Assembly: GCA_026120185.1 (NCBI GenBank)
Contig: JANUWF010001938.1
Coordinates: 620,001-684,000 of the forward strand
Source of the DNA: Voacanga thouarsii
Taxonomy: Eukaryota > Streptophyta > Magnoliopsida > Gentianales > Apocynaceae
Direction: 5' to 3'
DNA: 64,000 bases
Positions 12,206-25,533 of the stretch are shown here, piece after piece. Within the stretch, counting starts at the first letter, position 1, and each line of letters starts with the position of its first letter. The notes under the pieces are model-generated. The model searched no databases, had not been told where the DNA came from, and was given only the letters and a program-made list of their open reading frames with translations. A program made the translations under genes and the position numbers.

Positions 12206-15200
12206 TCGAAAATGGCATCGGAATTAGAATCGTCAAAGCTGCCACTAGCAATGCGAAATCGTCTCTCTGGAACAGCACACGCACTGCTAAAATCACACAA
12301 CTCACCCTGCAGAAGTAGAGATACAAAATTACAACTGCACGTAAATCATAATAGTAATCTAGAGTTATGGTTTAACTAATAAAATAGAAAAAAGAAAGGG
12401 CATTGGAAGAAATGAAATTGCAAGAAACTAATTCATCTGATCACCACAAGAAAAGGCTTGTACCTTCAACCAGGAATTGAAAACCTTAAAAGGAACCGAT
12501 TGACCCTTCTCTAGATCAATATTTCTAAGCATTGGTGCCTTTATTTCTGCAGAGCAAAGCTTCATCATCTTAGGGAACCTTTCAATACACATTTTTTTTA
12601 ATGAGGGGAAAATAAGATTATAGTCTTGAGAGCAAAATGTCCTCAAATTTTCCAGGTCTCTCAGCACTAGACGGCACAATCTTGGAAACACAATATTGCT
12701 TCTCCTTGCTTCCTTATTTTTCTGGTTGTCCATTTTCTCTTTCTGCTCAAAGTCAAATTTTCCAGTTGATGCCTCCTCATATAAACTCTGCTCAGAGGAG
12801 GAAAAGATAAGAGATCCAATGATTTCTGTCATCATCTTGCACTTTTCAATTCTCAAATTTTCTAGACTAACAAGCATTTCAGCCATAGGAGGCGAAAATA
12901 AACACTTCAAACCATGACAATCTTCAACTACCAGAGTTTTTAAGCTTTGAAAGGCTTGAATTCCTTGGGGAAGCTTCCTCCACATGCATTGTAAACCAGG
13001 TAGAGATTTCAGCTCAATAGATTCCAGTCGATAGAGTATTCTTCCAGCATCTTCCCCCACAGCCTTTAGCCCCTCAAAGTCGAATACCACTTCTAAAGCT
13101 CCACAATTGCATATTTCAAGCAATTCCAGTTTGTGTAACAATCTAACTGAATCAGAGATTGCAAGAGTCTCAAGATTTTTGCACACTCTCACGATCAGAA
13201 CCCGTAGTCTGTCAAGAGAACCAACTTGCATTTGACCACTGATTACCTGCTTTGGTCCATTTAAATGTGCAATGTCCAGTACCTCCAAGCTGGGTAACAT
13301 GACCTACCAAGTTTAATGATACTTTTTCAGTTAAGCATAACATAGAACTCACTACGTGATAAATTTTACATCCATTCAATTTTATTGTTCCCAACGTTCA
13401 TTGATTTTAAACACTTGAAGTCCTTTCACTACATTACTAGGGGACATGTCTTAGCCTCCCACAGAGAATTTTTATGTGCTGAAAATAACAGATAGCTTCA
13501 TGGGAAAAAAGAAGTGCACCTGATTGAAAAGTGGCTGAAGATACAAGTACAACCCATCAAAAGGAATAGGAGGAACTCCGAGAGGGGTGTTTTCTGCTGT
13601 CATCTGAGAATCAAAGCTCCAAAAACTTTCTAAGCATTGAAGCTTCAGATAATCCAGTTTTGGCAACTCCAGATTTTCAGTGTCAATATTGTGTTCTTGT
13701 TCCTTGGAAATAATTGTTTCTAACATTTCACATTCATATACATCTATCTTTTGAAGTTGCACGAGGCATTTTAAGATGTGTCGCGAAAACAGACTCCTTA
13801 CAGAACCGCAATAACTCATTTCCAGAATTTTGAGGTTGCCAAAGCATGGAGGTTTGATAAGACCTTTGGACAAATATTTCATTGAACGCAGGCCCTCGAG
13901 CTTCATCTCTTGCAGTCTACCAAAAGACCCAGCTGGAATATCTCCATGGCATATTTCTGTTAAATTACGTAGAGCATCCAAAAACAATGACTCCAAGTTT
14001 GAAAAAGCACTTCTAGGAGCTAAATCCACGGAATCCATTAGATATTTATAATCACAAGATGACAGGGTAAGCTTTTTGAGGTTGGCACAACCATCTTCAT
14101 CAAGCTCACTGACAAGCATTTTAGTGCCCCTTACACTTAAGAAAAGATCATCAGTTCTCTGCAATAACGAACCTACTGCTGGCTCTGACAGCAGATTCTC
14201 ATCAATGTCAATCAGATGCAAGCTCCTTCGGAATTGGTAATCACCAATGCTTCTTTTGCTAGTTTTTACAATATAAAACCTCCGCAGCCTCTCAAGGTGC
14301 AATTCTTGCAATATATGTAGCAAAAGCTGAGAGTCGTGTGTGCAAATTTGAAAAGTATCAAGAAAAGAGAGTAAGCTTATCTCTGTTACATAAATTTCTG
14401 GTGATTCTTGACCTCCTTCTTCATCCCACCAGGCCTGAAAATAAGCTCCCAAATACAATTGCTCTAGTTTCTGTAAGCCTGGCAGGACACCAGGTGGAAG
14501 TGGGTAAGGCCCTTTCTCAAACCTCAAGTCCAGTGACCTCAGATTACAAAGTTGTTGAATTTCACTTGGGAACTCAAAAAGATTAGAACCATAAAAGCTG
14601 AGAATTTCCAGTCCTCTCAAGCTCCCAATAATGGACAGGTTAGTGTTCAAGGTGCAGTGGTCTAGGCACAATGTCTGAAGGCTTATCAAGGATTGAAGTG
14701 ATGATGAGAGTTTAATGTTCATTCTGCTAAACACGAGTACTCCAAGTTCTCTCATCCCATCAAAAAAGTTTTTCAGTAAGATCAGTGCACTTGACTGGCA
14801 ACTAAGTGACAAAAAGTTTAGTTTAGGATATTCCAAGTCACAGGGAACCTGATCCAATTTGTCAAATGTTAACGCAATGGCAGTGTAATGTTTGCGTCTG
14901 TCACCACAAGGCCATTCTTTCAACCCAGAGTGTCTTACCTTATGCACATGCTCGTCTTTAGATGCAATTGATAAACAAACATCTCGTACAACATCATGCA
15001 GTTTTATACATTCTTCCTTGCCCGGCAGCATCAAGTAGCAGCTTTTCAGCTCATCTGTTATTGAGGTTACTCTATCTCTTGTTGCTGACATGGTCTCAAT
15101 ACCATTGAACAATTGCAACCCTTTCCCAAATCTAACCAGAGATTCAAGTGAAATATTGTAATCTTCTGGAAAGAGAGAAGACAGTAGAAGTAATAACTTG

Positions 15201-16411
15201 GCTTCATTACTTTCCAAGTAATTATAGCTCCACTCTATCCTTGAGTACACTAAATTATGCATTCCTCTAATATTTGTCACAGAAGAATTTGTTAATTGTT
15301 GGAGTGCATCCTTCCAGGCATGCTCGTTTTTGTTTTTCAGTGCCCTTCCAACAATAACTATTGCCAGAGGTAAGCCTCCACATTCCTCAGCAATCTCTTC
15401 AGCTATGCACCGCACTTCAGCATCATCATCAGAAATTCCTGCAGCCTCCTTAAAAAGAAACCATGCTTCTTGCTTAGGTAGAACTTGGACTTCAAAACTC
15501 TTTTGTGCTCCCATGTTGCTGCAGACCCCTTTTAGTCGTGATGTCAATAGAATTTTCAAGCATGGGCGTTCTCCAAGTAAAGGAATTCCTACTGTGCAAA
15601 AATCAAGTTCTTGCCAAAGATCATCTAATACCAGAAGAATTTTCTTCTCCTCATCCATCAATCTTGCATGAAGTCGTTCAGCTCTCACAAATATATTGGA
15701 CTTCTCCGGAATTGTTAGCCCCAAAGCATCAGCAATTTGGTCTTGAATTTTGATCAAGTCCTGATCTTGAGATACCACTGCCACCGCAACCTCATCAAAC
15801 AAATTTTCCACTTTAACTTTAGCAGCAATTTCTTGCACCATAGTTGTTTTTCCCACCCCAGCCATACCACATATTCCAATTATGCTACTCTCGCTGTCCT
15901 TCAGAGCTTCTATAACGTCCTTCCTGGTCAACATCCTGGACTCGAATCCCCCAAAATCTTGCTTTGATGGATGTGGCTTCTGGAATGGTGGTGCAGGATA
16001 TCCAATAATACGAAATTTTCCTCCTTCCTTGAGTTTAACAACCTCACAAGTAACCTTTGCTGCTTTCCGTCCCAGCATGTAACGAGACTTGAGAGTGAGA
16101 GACCTAGAACAACATAAGCACCCGCTTCTAGCATTTTCTGTCTTTTCCAGAACCTGATCAGCCTTTTCCTTTACATTCTCGACTTTTTTCAACCAATCCA
16201 AGACATCTGGCCCAACAACTTCTGCATTTCTTTGGGCCGCATCGACCAATAACTGTGTCCCAGTTTTCTTATTCTTGAGGTCTTCAACTTCATTTCTGAG
16301 AGCTTGAATGTTGGTACCGTAGCAAAATACGTACCGAAACTGGCATTTAATTGGATTGATGAGGCATTCTGCAACTTTACCGGCAATGGGACCCGCCATA
16401 TGCTCTACCAT
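12193..16411 (-). CDS. CC-NBS-LRR disease resistance protein (At4g27190/RPS2-like class)
   Basis: Intracellular immune receptor that detects pathogen effectors. Three exons were read on the minus strand: 16411-13520, 13303-12464 and 12306-12193, all phase 0, giving 1281 residues. The N-terminal coiled coil (1 to about 150) includes LRNEVEDLKNKK and the WLKKVENVKEKA region. The NB-ARC shows the P-loop GMAGVGKTTM (about residue 182), kinase-2 KKILLVLDDLW, RNBS-B ILLTSRLKGV, GLPL as CGGLPLAIVIVGRAL, RNBS-D LSSLFPEDYN, and an MHD variant, KLHDVVRDV. Irregular LRRs fill the rest of exon 1 and exon 2. Exon 2 can also read on to a stop at 12428, but a donor (GAAG/GTACAAG) and a good acceptor (CTTCTGCAG/GGTGAG) add a 37-residue acidic tail. 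All catalytic motifs look intact, so the gene is probably functional. Confidence 0.9.
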
Positions 16412-17420
16412 TTCTACTGCTTTTTGAGTTGGATGCTTCTCCTGTTGCTCAACCTTTTCCTCCCCTACTTCTCTCCCTCTCCGTGTCCGATTGATTCTTC
16501 TTGACAGCTTACTTTTTCACTTAATACAGATGCATGAAATATGAGATTAGAACAGAATGAAACAAATCTGAATCTCTTGGTGAGGAATCAAGCTCATGAC
16601 GGGAGCTCTTTTGAAGGATATTTTCCCCTTCAGATTAACTGACAAGCAGGAGCAGCAAATTCCAACCGGCAAAGGAAGCTCTCCAGCTGATCCATGCAAA
16701 AACAAAACATTGAGAGAAATGTTTCAGTACTAATTAATTTTGGGGTAGCTAGGCAAGAGATAAAACCAACAGCGCATCAACGGAACGGAAGCCTTTTGGT
16801 ATCTCTACATTTACATTTATAAAAATTCCCCTTTTCTTGTATTCTATTGCTATCTGTCCAAGAGCACAAACAGAGATGAAAGTCTAAATCATCACCAGAG
16901 TTTGAATTCTGACTAAACCCAAATCTTGTTAAAGTTTGAAATTTCAGGATGGAGCAGAGATCAAAATGTGTTAAGACTTTGGACTATAGTTTTGGCTGCT
17001 CAGAAAGAAACTTCTACAGAATAGTTGTTCTCGTTCATGCTCTTTGAAAAACTCATTTGAACTTGATACGCACAGAGGAACAAGTAAAAGATTTCAAAAG
17101 TGAGTAGAAATCAAAGAGAAACAGTGAAGACATACCATTGCTGGGTAAGAGGAACACAAAATGGATAACTTTGAGCCAGACAGGAACGTTTTCACCGATT
17201 CCAGCAGATTTTGCTGCTGCAGAAAAGCAAAAAATTGATTAACAAGATTTGACAACAACATGATTGGAATACAACATCAAACGCATGATTGACAGACCTG
17301 AATTTCTAGGGTCAATAGAGTGAAAACTATGGGCTTCAAGCTTGCCTGAAAGTCGACTTGAGAAAATGTTGCAGCTATGGACCAAGAATTTGGTGTCAAG
17401 GAATCACAGGGTGGGAGAGT
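16412..17420 (-). other. Probable spliced 5' leader and promoter of the NLR gene
   Basis: On the minus strand a candidate untranslated exon lies between an acceptor (CTGCAG near 17218) and a donor (AATG/GTATGTC near 17135). This suggests an intron in the leader, as is common for plant NLR genes. It is inference from splice consensus only. Confidence 0.3.
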
Positions 17421-20400
17421 ATATCTCAAGGCCACTTGTAGAAATCATTATTCGTCCTTGGCCAAGGCGACTATGTAATGGAAATGGTTCCAATTGATAC
17501 ACATATCGAGTAATGGATTTCTTGAACAAGTATTAAAATATTCGGGTCAGAATTAATAATATTTTGGAAGGAGTTGACACTAATTCTATGCTCTAGACCG
17601 AATGAGATATTGTATGTTGAAAGGAGTTTATTGCACTGATAATTTGTTATTGAAATATTCATGTCAAGTCACTTGACTTTCTGGACTTTTGGGTGATCAA
17701 AAGTCATTGCTAGATGTCGCTCTTGATATCATTGTTAGAGTGGAAAACTAGGCATTAACAATTATTAATTAATGGATATCGTTGTTTACAGGTTAATTAC
17801 AGCTTCACATGTGAAAAACTGGAAAATGCAAGGAAAGTTTGCTGGGCATAGTTAGAAGTCTTTCCTTGGAACCATATTTATATGGTATAGGCATTTGTTT
17901 ATTTGCTTTGCCTTCTCAGAATGATCGAACTGTTTTGTCCTCGCTGGAGAATAAGAATTGTTCAACTGCCGACCAGACAAAACGCATCTTTCACTTAGAA
18001 ATTGAGAGCGCTGGTTTTGTCACTTGAAAAGTACTCGGCAATTTAAAATACTCCACCTTTCATAATTCATTTCCCAGACATTGCCAGGAATGAGGCAAAG
18101 TCCTTCCTCCATCTCATGTTAATCAAATGTTTTCAGATTAGAAATCCTTATTATCCATCACCTAACCGGCTAAGAGATTCCGATTCCGCCAATCAACTGG
18201 GTAACAAGCGGAGACAGGAAGCAAGGAAGAGGAGGAAGCTGCATTGTTATAAGCGTGTTATTCTCACAAATAGTTATAAATAATTTGCTTATAGAAATGC
18301 TCGTTTAATGGAAGAATCTGAGACATTCACCAATACTGAAAACGCTCACCGGGCAGGGAAAGTGTTGCCACTCGGACATCAAAAAGTCCGGTGCACTAAA
18401 CCCAACTTGTTCCTCTCTGATAGGCATACAGAGACTTGTGATGCATCACACTGTTACCGTCACAACTGGCTTTTATGCTAGAGACAGCAGCATATGAAAT
18501 CATTTTTTTTTTTTGGGGGGCGTGAAGAAAAAATTTTATGTATCCAAAAACCCTATGATTTTGTTTCCCCTCCAGTTATCACTTAAGGCATAAACCAGAA
18601 CCACACTGCACATTATTAAAAACAAACCCATCCACGAGGAAGAAACATCACGGTATCAGTTTAAAAGAGAGCAAAAGGAAGACGCGGGCCAGCTTGTGTC
18701 TCAATCATAAGTCTAAACCCCAGAAGTAGATGTGTACTAGAAATTATGAATCTACCTCTTGAAACTAGATTGAGAAATCTCAATGTTTTCAGTGCCATGT
18801 CCAAGCACCAGACATTTTCTTCAGACAGTAGTGCCCACCCTGCAAGGATCAACACCATTCTATTTTGCTACAGAGAAAATCCAGATCAATCACCTAAAAG
18901 AAATGATAGAAACAATTATGACCACCAAAATACAAAGGTATGCAAATTGACGTTTGCAAAGTCAGTCCACCAACTAGTCACGGCATATACGATGCAGCTG
19001 CATGTGCAACGAGACAGCAACCATGGATCTAAGGGCCATTGCCTCTTTGAAAAGAACTAACCACCTGATCCAGTCTTGAGATTGAATCCCCAGGCCAAAA
19101 ATGTCTCAACACAACACCCAGGTTCATCCAATGATTCTATGGTAAGTGACTTTTGAGTGTAAATATGTGAAGTTACTCCAACTATCACCTCAATGAAACA
19201 GCTAATCAATTCACCAGACAAAAAACAAGCAGTAAAGATACCACGAGAGCTGTTCAACCAAAAACGCAACAGCTTCCAAATTCACAACATATTTCCAAGA
19301 ATAGTTACTCTTTGCCACAACAACCTTATCATGCCTACTTCATTCAAACCCCTGTGTTCTGTATGCTAAATCTCTACTCCAAAAAATATTCAGCTCAGAA
19401 TACAGAATAAAATAGAAACCCATGGCCTTAGGCAGTCATAAAATACTCAGAGCTGATAGCTGTAAGCTAATGGACTAGCTGATCCGTGACAAGGAGCAGC
19501 CATTTTGTGCTTATAATGCACTTGATGCTAATAATACTATCATCTCCACTTTTCCTTTTTCTTGTCCAACGCAAGTTAATAAATAAGCTAGATTACAGCA
19601 ATTTAACAACTTACAAGTTTCCACTGCAGAAAAGTAAATGCACACAAGAAGTGTTATGTGAGACATAAATCAAAACAGATTTAGATGGTGTTTCTTCCAA
19701 AACTGATTCAGAAAAATCCCCTTACAAAAGAGAAATGAAAAGAAATCTCAATTCACATCTTCATGCTCAGAGTCGGCCAGATTATGCGGCAGAATATGCT
19801 TATTGGCATTACCAATAGGTGCAAGTGCCTAAAGGTGTACCCACAGATAACCTAGAGTTTCTGATTTTTCAATCTCTGCATCTTATGTAATCAATCAATC
19901 AAATCTCATAAAATGATTGACAATGAAAACAAAAGGTGTTTCAAACACGTTAATACATCCACTTTCCATGTTTTAATATAAAAATATACCATTAGGAATT
20001 TCAATCTTAAAATGTCTAATTTTGAAGATAAGAAAAGCCAATCTGTAACAATTTGAATACATTTAAGGATTAAGTTGGAGCCCAAAGATTTCAGTCTTAG
20101 CAGGACCTGAATTTACTAGAGAATGTAGAGAAAGTCGACAACTTTCATAGAAATTAGCTAAAAGACTAGGCGAGAAGTATTCCAGGGGACCAGATACATC
20201 AAGGATTGCAACAGTTCTAAGCGCTAATGGTAAATTCAATCCGTCATAAATAACACCAGTGGCGGAAATTATTGCCGAACTCAACAGCATACAATAATTT
20301 TTCAAAAGAAAAGATAATCGTGAATTAGTATTAAAATATGTATTTTTATAGGCGAATACAAATAAAAAACTAAAAGAGAAAAAGAAACTATTAGAAATCA

Positions 20401-20451
20401 GACTCCTTTGGTAATCAATAACAAAACCGGTAGAATTGTGAATCCATCCGA
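17421..20451. other. Intergenic, no convincing gene
   Basis: About 3 kb between the NLR 5' side and the TMCO1 stop. Open frames are 60-104 codons, lack recognisable domains and do not join across splice signals. The part next to 20451 is presumably the TMCO1 3' UTR. I see no RNA gene. Confidence 0.5.
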
Positions 20452-21036
20452 TCAGTTTGACTTGGGATCGGGCAAGGGGAAAAGCCCAGCACCAGCAGCT
20501 CCACGGGGAGGCGAGAATCCCAAGAACTTTTGCAGATTGGTCCTAATGCTAATTGAACATAAGAAATATAAGAAAGCCATCGAGCAATCCGTCATATCGT
20601 TCCCAGATAAGCCCCTGTGACTCATCTTCTGAACAATTCGCAACGGCACGAATGGCAATTTGGCCACAGGCTTCCCTTCGAATAGAGTATTCAAAAACCC
20701 AAAAACCATGAAGAGGACGACGGCGACAACAGCACCGGACTTGAATTTGAACAGTGACAAATCACGACTAGATTCCTTCAGCGATGTCTCCACGCGGTCG
20801 ATCTTCTTGGTCTTGGATTTCTTAGCAGTGGCTTCGTTGTTGCTGCCGGGACCTGTCTTCATCGTCTCGAGCTTCTTGGAGGCTCTGTCGATCGTGGATT
20901 TGAGAGATTTGTATGAATTAGTGCGGTAGATTAGCAGCCAAGATATAGCCTCGCAGACTATGGCTGTGAAGATTGATATTGCCACCACTGTAAGGCCGTC
21001 GGAATACTTCAAGTGAGAGAGAAACGTCGGAGCCAT
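20452..21036 (-). CDS. TMCO1: TMCO1-like ER membrane protein (EMC3/TMCO1 family)
   Basis: Single-exon gene for a 194-residue ER membrane protein of the Oxa1-superfamily branch that contains TMCO1. In animals TMCO1 is described as a calcium-load-activated channel and as part of a ribosome-associated translocon; the plant role is inferred by homology only. The sequence shows a first membrane segment at about 15-37 (VVAISIFTAIVCEAISWLLI), a basic coiled coil at about 40-90, a second membrane segment at about 97-116 (AVVAVVLFMVFGFLNTLF), the conserved GKPVAKLPFVP linker, and a third hydrophobic stretch at about 148-165. It ends in a Gly/Pro-rich tail, PPRGAAGAGLFPLPDP. Length matches the family. 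ATG 21036 gives the conserved N-terminus. Confidence 0.9.
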   Translation of the reverse strand: MAPTFLSHLKYSDGLTVVAISIFTAIVCEAISWLLIYRTNSYKSLKSTIDRASKKLETMKTGPGSNNEATAKKSKTKKIDRVETSLKESSRDLSLFKFKSGAVVAVVLFMVFGFLNTLFEGKPVAKLPFVPLRIVQKMSHRGLSGNDMTDCSMAFLYFLCSISIRTNLQKFLGFSPPRGAAGAGLFPLPDPKSN

Positions 21037-23157
21037 TGGTGATGGCCGGAGAAGGATCAGAGTCGGATCTAAGAAGCTAGAAGGAGATTCTTTTTCTGCT
21101 CGCGGAGGCGCAGGCAGAAGTATATATACTTCAATAATTCGCCGTTTTCTTCAATATTTTCGGGTAATTTACTTGGACCCCTCTATTGTTCTATTTATAT
21201 CATCCAGGTCCCCTTACCTTTTTTCCCCCTTCCTCAAATAGAAGTATGATCGTTGGCCAAAACTGGTCTCTGAACGTTTGCTGGACTGGGGCCAGATGCC
21301 CACAGGCTAGCAGTTTTTCTGGGCCAAATTTGTCCTGATTTTTATGGATTGGGCCATTGGGCCTAGGAAGATGAAGAAGAGGTTTTTCTTTCTTTTTTTT
21401 TTTTATGGAAATTGATATTAGACCAAAATTATTTAATTTTAAATCTGTTTGATAACTCAATTAAGTATTTAAAATTAATTAATTAAATATTTATTTTATT
21501 AAATATATTTAATATTTAATATTTAATTAATTAAATATGTTTCATAATAATTTTTTATTATCACTTATTTAATTAAGACGTATTAAAAAATCTTATTATA
21601 AATCTTAAATAAATTGAAAGTTAATTATGTTTTAAATTTGAATATATTAAATATTTATCTAATTATTAATATTATTTCATTTTAATCATAAGTTGTAATA
21701 AAAATATAGTATAAACTTAATTATAATTAATTCAAATTTTAAATTTTAAATTTTAATTTTCAAACTTTGATTTTCAAATTTTAATATTTAAATATTCAAA
21801 TTTTATTTTTATCAAAGGAGCCTTTTAAGTATAATAAGAATATTATATTTTTTTTAAAAAAAATAAGAATATGATTATTCCTCGTGGGATTCTACATTCT
21901 CATTGATTGAAAATTTTTAATCCCATTTTAAGTTAAAATTTCCCTTTAATTTAAATATATTATTATTTTATATATTTTTCGTTTTCTTATAATTATCATT
22001 TACTCACAATATATCATATCCTCTTATCTTGAATCCTATTTGACCTATATTTAATAATTTTTTATATAAATTAATTCTTATATACTTACACTCTTAGATT
22101 GAAGTCTTATTAAAAATATATTCTGTGGAAGTTTGTTTTTAGTCACTGAAAATGAAAATCTAGTTTCATTTGTAGACATAATTATAATTGAGTACTTCTT
22201 GTGCGGCCGACAAATTCAGAAACCAACAAAAAAGAGAAAATAAATGAAAAAGAAAAACAAAGTACCATTGTCTCTGTCTTTGTCCCTCTCCAGCTGTTTG
22301 AAAATTCTAAACTCAATTCACGTGGATCACTTAAAAAATTATATGGTATAATTTTTTAATAAATATGATTCGTAAATTTACAATTAATGTAAAATTTTCC
22401 GTAGTTGTTGGCTCTTTTATTCAACCTTCTTTTTCCGCATTGAATTAAATTTAAACCATCTTCCATTTTTACCCTAAACATGATATATGCCTTCTTTGCC
22501 TAACTTTTAGTATTCATGTGTTGTTTTGACATGGAATTTAGAAGGGTATTTTGAAATTTTAAGCAATCAAATTATAATAATTTTTTGAATTGTACATTAA
22601 GTACTCTAATACTAAGTTATTACTCTAATTTAATTATATTAATAATTATATTAGCAGATCATATCTATACTGTTATTTTAAACATTCTATTCTTTTAATT
22701 GTAATATTTTAAAACTATATGATATGTATTAGATTACCAATTTATCATTACTCAACCACTTTCATTTGAATATTTTTTATTTCAAATACTACTAATCGAC
22801 TTTTTAAATTAAAAAGTGTGATTAAAAAGTGTGATTGTCTTTAGAAGGTCATATTTGAACATTAAAAATAAAATAAATAAATAAAATATATCAAAATTTA
22901 GTTTAGAAAATAAAGAGTATCATATAATGGAAGGAAATATTCTAGATCCATTGTAAGTTGGGGGGGGGGGGTGGAGGAATGGATGGCAATGGTGTAATAT
23001 CTCAGTGGCAATAGGAGCATAAATGGCATTTGAAATAGGATGGCAACAAAGTGACAACACTACAAATTTTGTACATACATGTGCCAAGTTGACAACATAA
23101 TGGACGACACTTTTAACATGTTGATGAAGTCGCGTTTTAGTAGGTTTACTTGCTACT
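21037..23157. other. AT-rich intergenic region
   Basis: TMCO1 promoter side followed by about 2 kb of extremely AT-rich DNA (for example 21470-21840) with homopolymer tracts, including a run of G at about 22961-22970. It holds the second copy of a dispersed repeat at 21965-22110. No gene was seen. Confidence 0.6.
21965..22110. repeat. Dispersed AT-rich repeat, second copy
   Basis: Collinear with 3165-3312 in the kinesin intron, sharing the TTTACTCACAATATATCATAT-like core. Probably an old small transposon. Confidence 0.4.
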
Positions 23158-23601
23158 ATTAGTCTTAAAACTCTTTTTTTTTTTTTTTTTTTTGCTAAGT
23201 AAAGATTCAACCCTCTATTTTATCATAAATAAAAGAGAAAGTGATTCCCTCCTCACTCAGTACAGGATTTGAATGGGGGACCGAAGTTGTTCTCCCATGA
23301 TCACATAGAATAGCCGGAGGAATGAGAGATGGAGATAAATAACCAAAATAATTGTGAAGTTTTACCCATTTGGCAATTTCATGCGCATATACATTCCCTG
23401 AATTGGGGATATAAACAAACTTCCAATTATCTCTTTGCTTAAGTATAGACTTCACCGCATCTGTGGATCATTTTCCCAGCCATTCCTCAGCAGATTGAAT
23501 ACCAATAATTGTCCTTATAACATTTAGTGAATCGCCTTCCAAGATGACTTTAGATATGTCAGCCGCATCGGCAATCAATGCAACATTAGTCTTAAAACTC
23601 T
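23158..23601 (-). mobile_element. 5'-truncated LINE (L1-type) with 17-bp target duplication
   Basis: The direct repeat ATTAGTCTTAAAACTCT occurs at 23158-23174 and 23585-23601. Inside it, on the minus strand, lies a relic of a plant LINE-type RNase H domain (from about 23584 to 23207, with DAADISKVILEGDS, a stop after EEWLGK, then FVYIPNSGNVYAHEIAKW), followed by an A tail of about 20 nt (T run at about 23174-23193). Target duplication, A tail and 5' truncation are the marks of target-primed reverse transcription. The coding remnant is dead. Confidence 0.85.
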
Positions 23602-25533
23602 AACCAGCCCAACAAAGGGAGAAAAAAATAGAAAGTATAATTTTGATCGATTATTTAATTATATACTTTTTATTTAAATAAATTATAAGTTTTATTTATT
23701 TATTTTTTTCAAATGTACTAAATGTTCGAAGGTAAGATTTATACCCTCTCTATGTACTTTGTTCCCCCTTATTATTGATAAACAAGTAAGGATTCATCAA
23801 ACTCTACATCACGATATTGATAATTTTTAAAAAAATTATTCACTATCAAAGAAAAAAATTGAATTCAGCGACTTTATTTAGTTAAAGTTTGATCTTAACT
23901 AATGCAAATTTTATTATAATTAAATGACTATTTTTATATTATAGTGTCAAAATATTGATTTATACCCCAATACTTGCACATAGATAGCAAAAGTATGAGT
24001 TACCTCATCATAGAATTAATTCACATTATTGTCAATTATTAGTGTAATTGTCATATTATTTTTAATATTTTTAGTTTTCTTTTCTCCCCGAAATGATTTT
24101 GATGCTTCAAATGTAAATTAATATATATTTTAATTGGCCCATACTTTACACACTTTTTTATTTCTTTCTTTCTTTTTCTTTTTCTTTTTTTTTTGGCTGC
24201 AAAAGCTACAAATGCAAGTTAGACCGACTCTGCCCTTTTATTACTATAATTTTTTATGTGTACATTTTGTTTTTTTAACTGTCCCTCTTATATCCCATAA
24301 CACATTTTACACACATTTAATATTGGGAGAATGAATATTAAAGAAATTCGTCAAACATGCATTGGAGTACCTATTATTAGAAAACTAATCACGGAAAAAC
24401 ATGCATATGGATTATCAATCATCCAACATCCCATGCCCCCCAAAATCCCATTAAAAAAATTTAAAATGATTAGCCAATTGTAAATATATATGGACGTAAA
24501 TAAATAAATATTCCGTTTCAAAATATTTGTTAATAATTTTTTTTATTTTATTTCAAAATACTTGTTCATGTATATATTTTTAGAATTAATGATTAGTTTC
24601 TTCTTATTTTATTCAATTTATTATAAGTCAACTATACAACTTTCCAAAATTCTTTATCCTTCTTACATTTTGAAAATTTTCACTAATAAATAATTATCGT
24701 ATTTTTAATATGGTGAACTTTATTTAAATTATAATATTATTTTTAACTCTTTAATATGTGTATAAAAAATTTTATGAATAAATATTTTAAAATAAAAAAA
24801 TATAAAATAATTTTAGAGAACAATAAATATTTCTCGTTGTATTTAAAAAAATGGTAAATAAATAAAAAGATAATAAATCGCGTAGCAATTGATAAAATAG
24901 TGGTGTAATGTAACAGTAACAGTAACAGTAACAGTTGGCTCCTTATTTCTGGTTGCCCCTTTTGTTTTGCCTTTTTAACCCCGCCCTGGCAAACTCCTCC
25001 ATTCTCCGAGCCTCAACAAGTCCCTTCCTTTCTCTTTCTATCTCTACAGTCTGTATGTGCGTATATATAGAAGACTCGCCTATAGATACATACATATACA
25101 TCCCCAGCACCAAATCTCATCAGCCCAAACCCCTATCTTCCCCCCATGCCCTCCCGCCCCAAACTTCGCCATCTCTCTCTAAATTCTTGATCATAAATCT
25201 TCGATCTTACTCTACCAAAGTGCACCCGGCGGATACAGATTCAATTTTGATATTGAATTTAGCAAATTTTGTCAATATTTGGATCTGTAATTGATGGAAA
25301 TTTGATGGGGATTTATTTATAGATGCAGTTTTATGCATTGATAAATACGAATCGGAACTTTATTTTTGTGGGATATTTTTGTTATTATTATTAGTTTTCG
25401 TTGTCTTGAATTTTGTTTGGATTTGGGTGGTTTCTAATTGGGCGGTGGATTGGAGGAAGGAATGAATGGAGAGACTGATGATGAAAATTGAATCTAAAAG
25501 AGATTGAGATAGCGGATATAATTGACAAAAGAA
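23602..25533. other. AT-rich intergenic DNA and leader of the NST1-like gene
   Basis: No gene seen. The last 550 bp become pyrimidine-rich, with CT-rich leader-like sequence at 24960-25200, consistent with a promoter and 5' UTR for the gene starting at 25534. Confidence 0.5.
24911..24934. repeat. Hexanucleotide microsatellite (TAACAG)4
   Basis: Four perfect tandem copies of TAACAG, about 600 bp upstream of the NST1-like gene. Confidence 0.9.

Noticed and set aside
18661..19269. Several overlapping frames of 65-104 codons
   Set aside because: The frames are mutually antisense, lack motifs and have no promoter or splice context; they are chance ORFs.
20063..20305. 80-codon minus-strand frame downstream of the TMCO1 gene
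   Set aside because: It lies in the presumed 3' UTR, has no domain and no splice connection.
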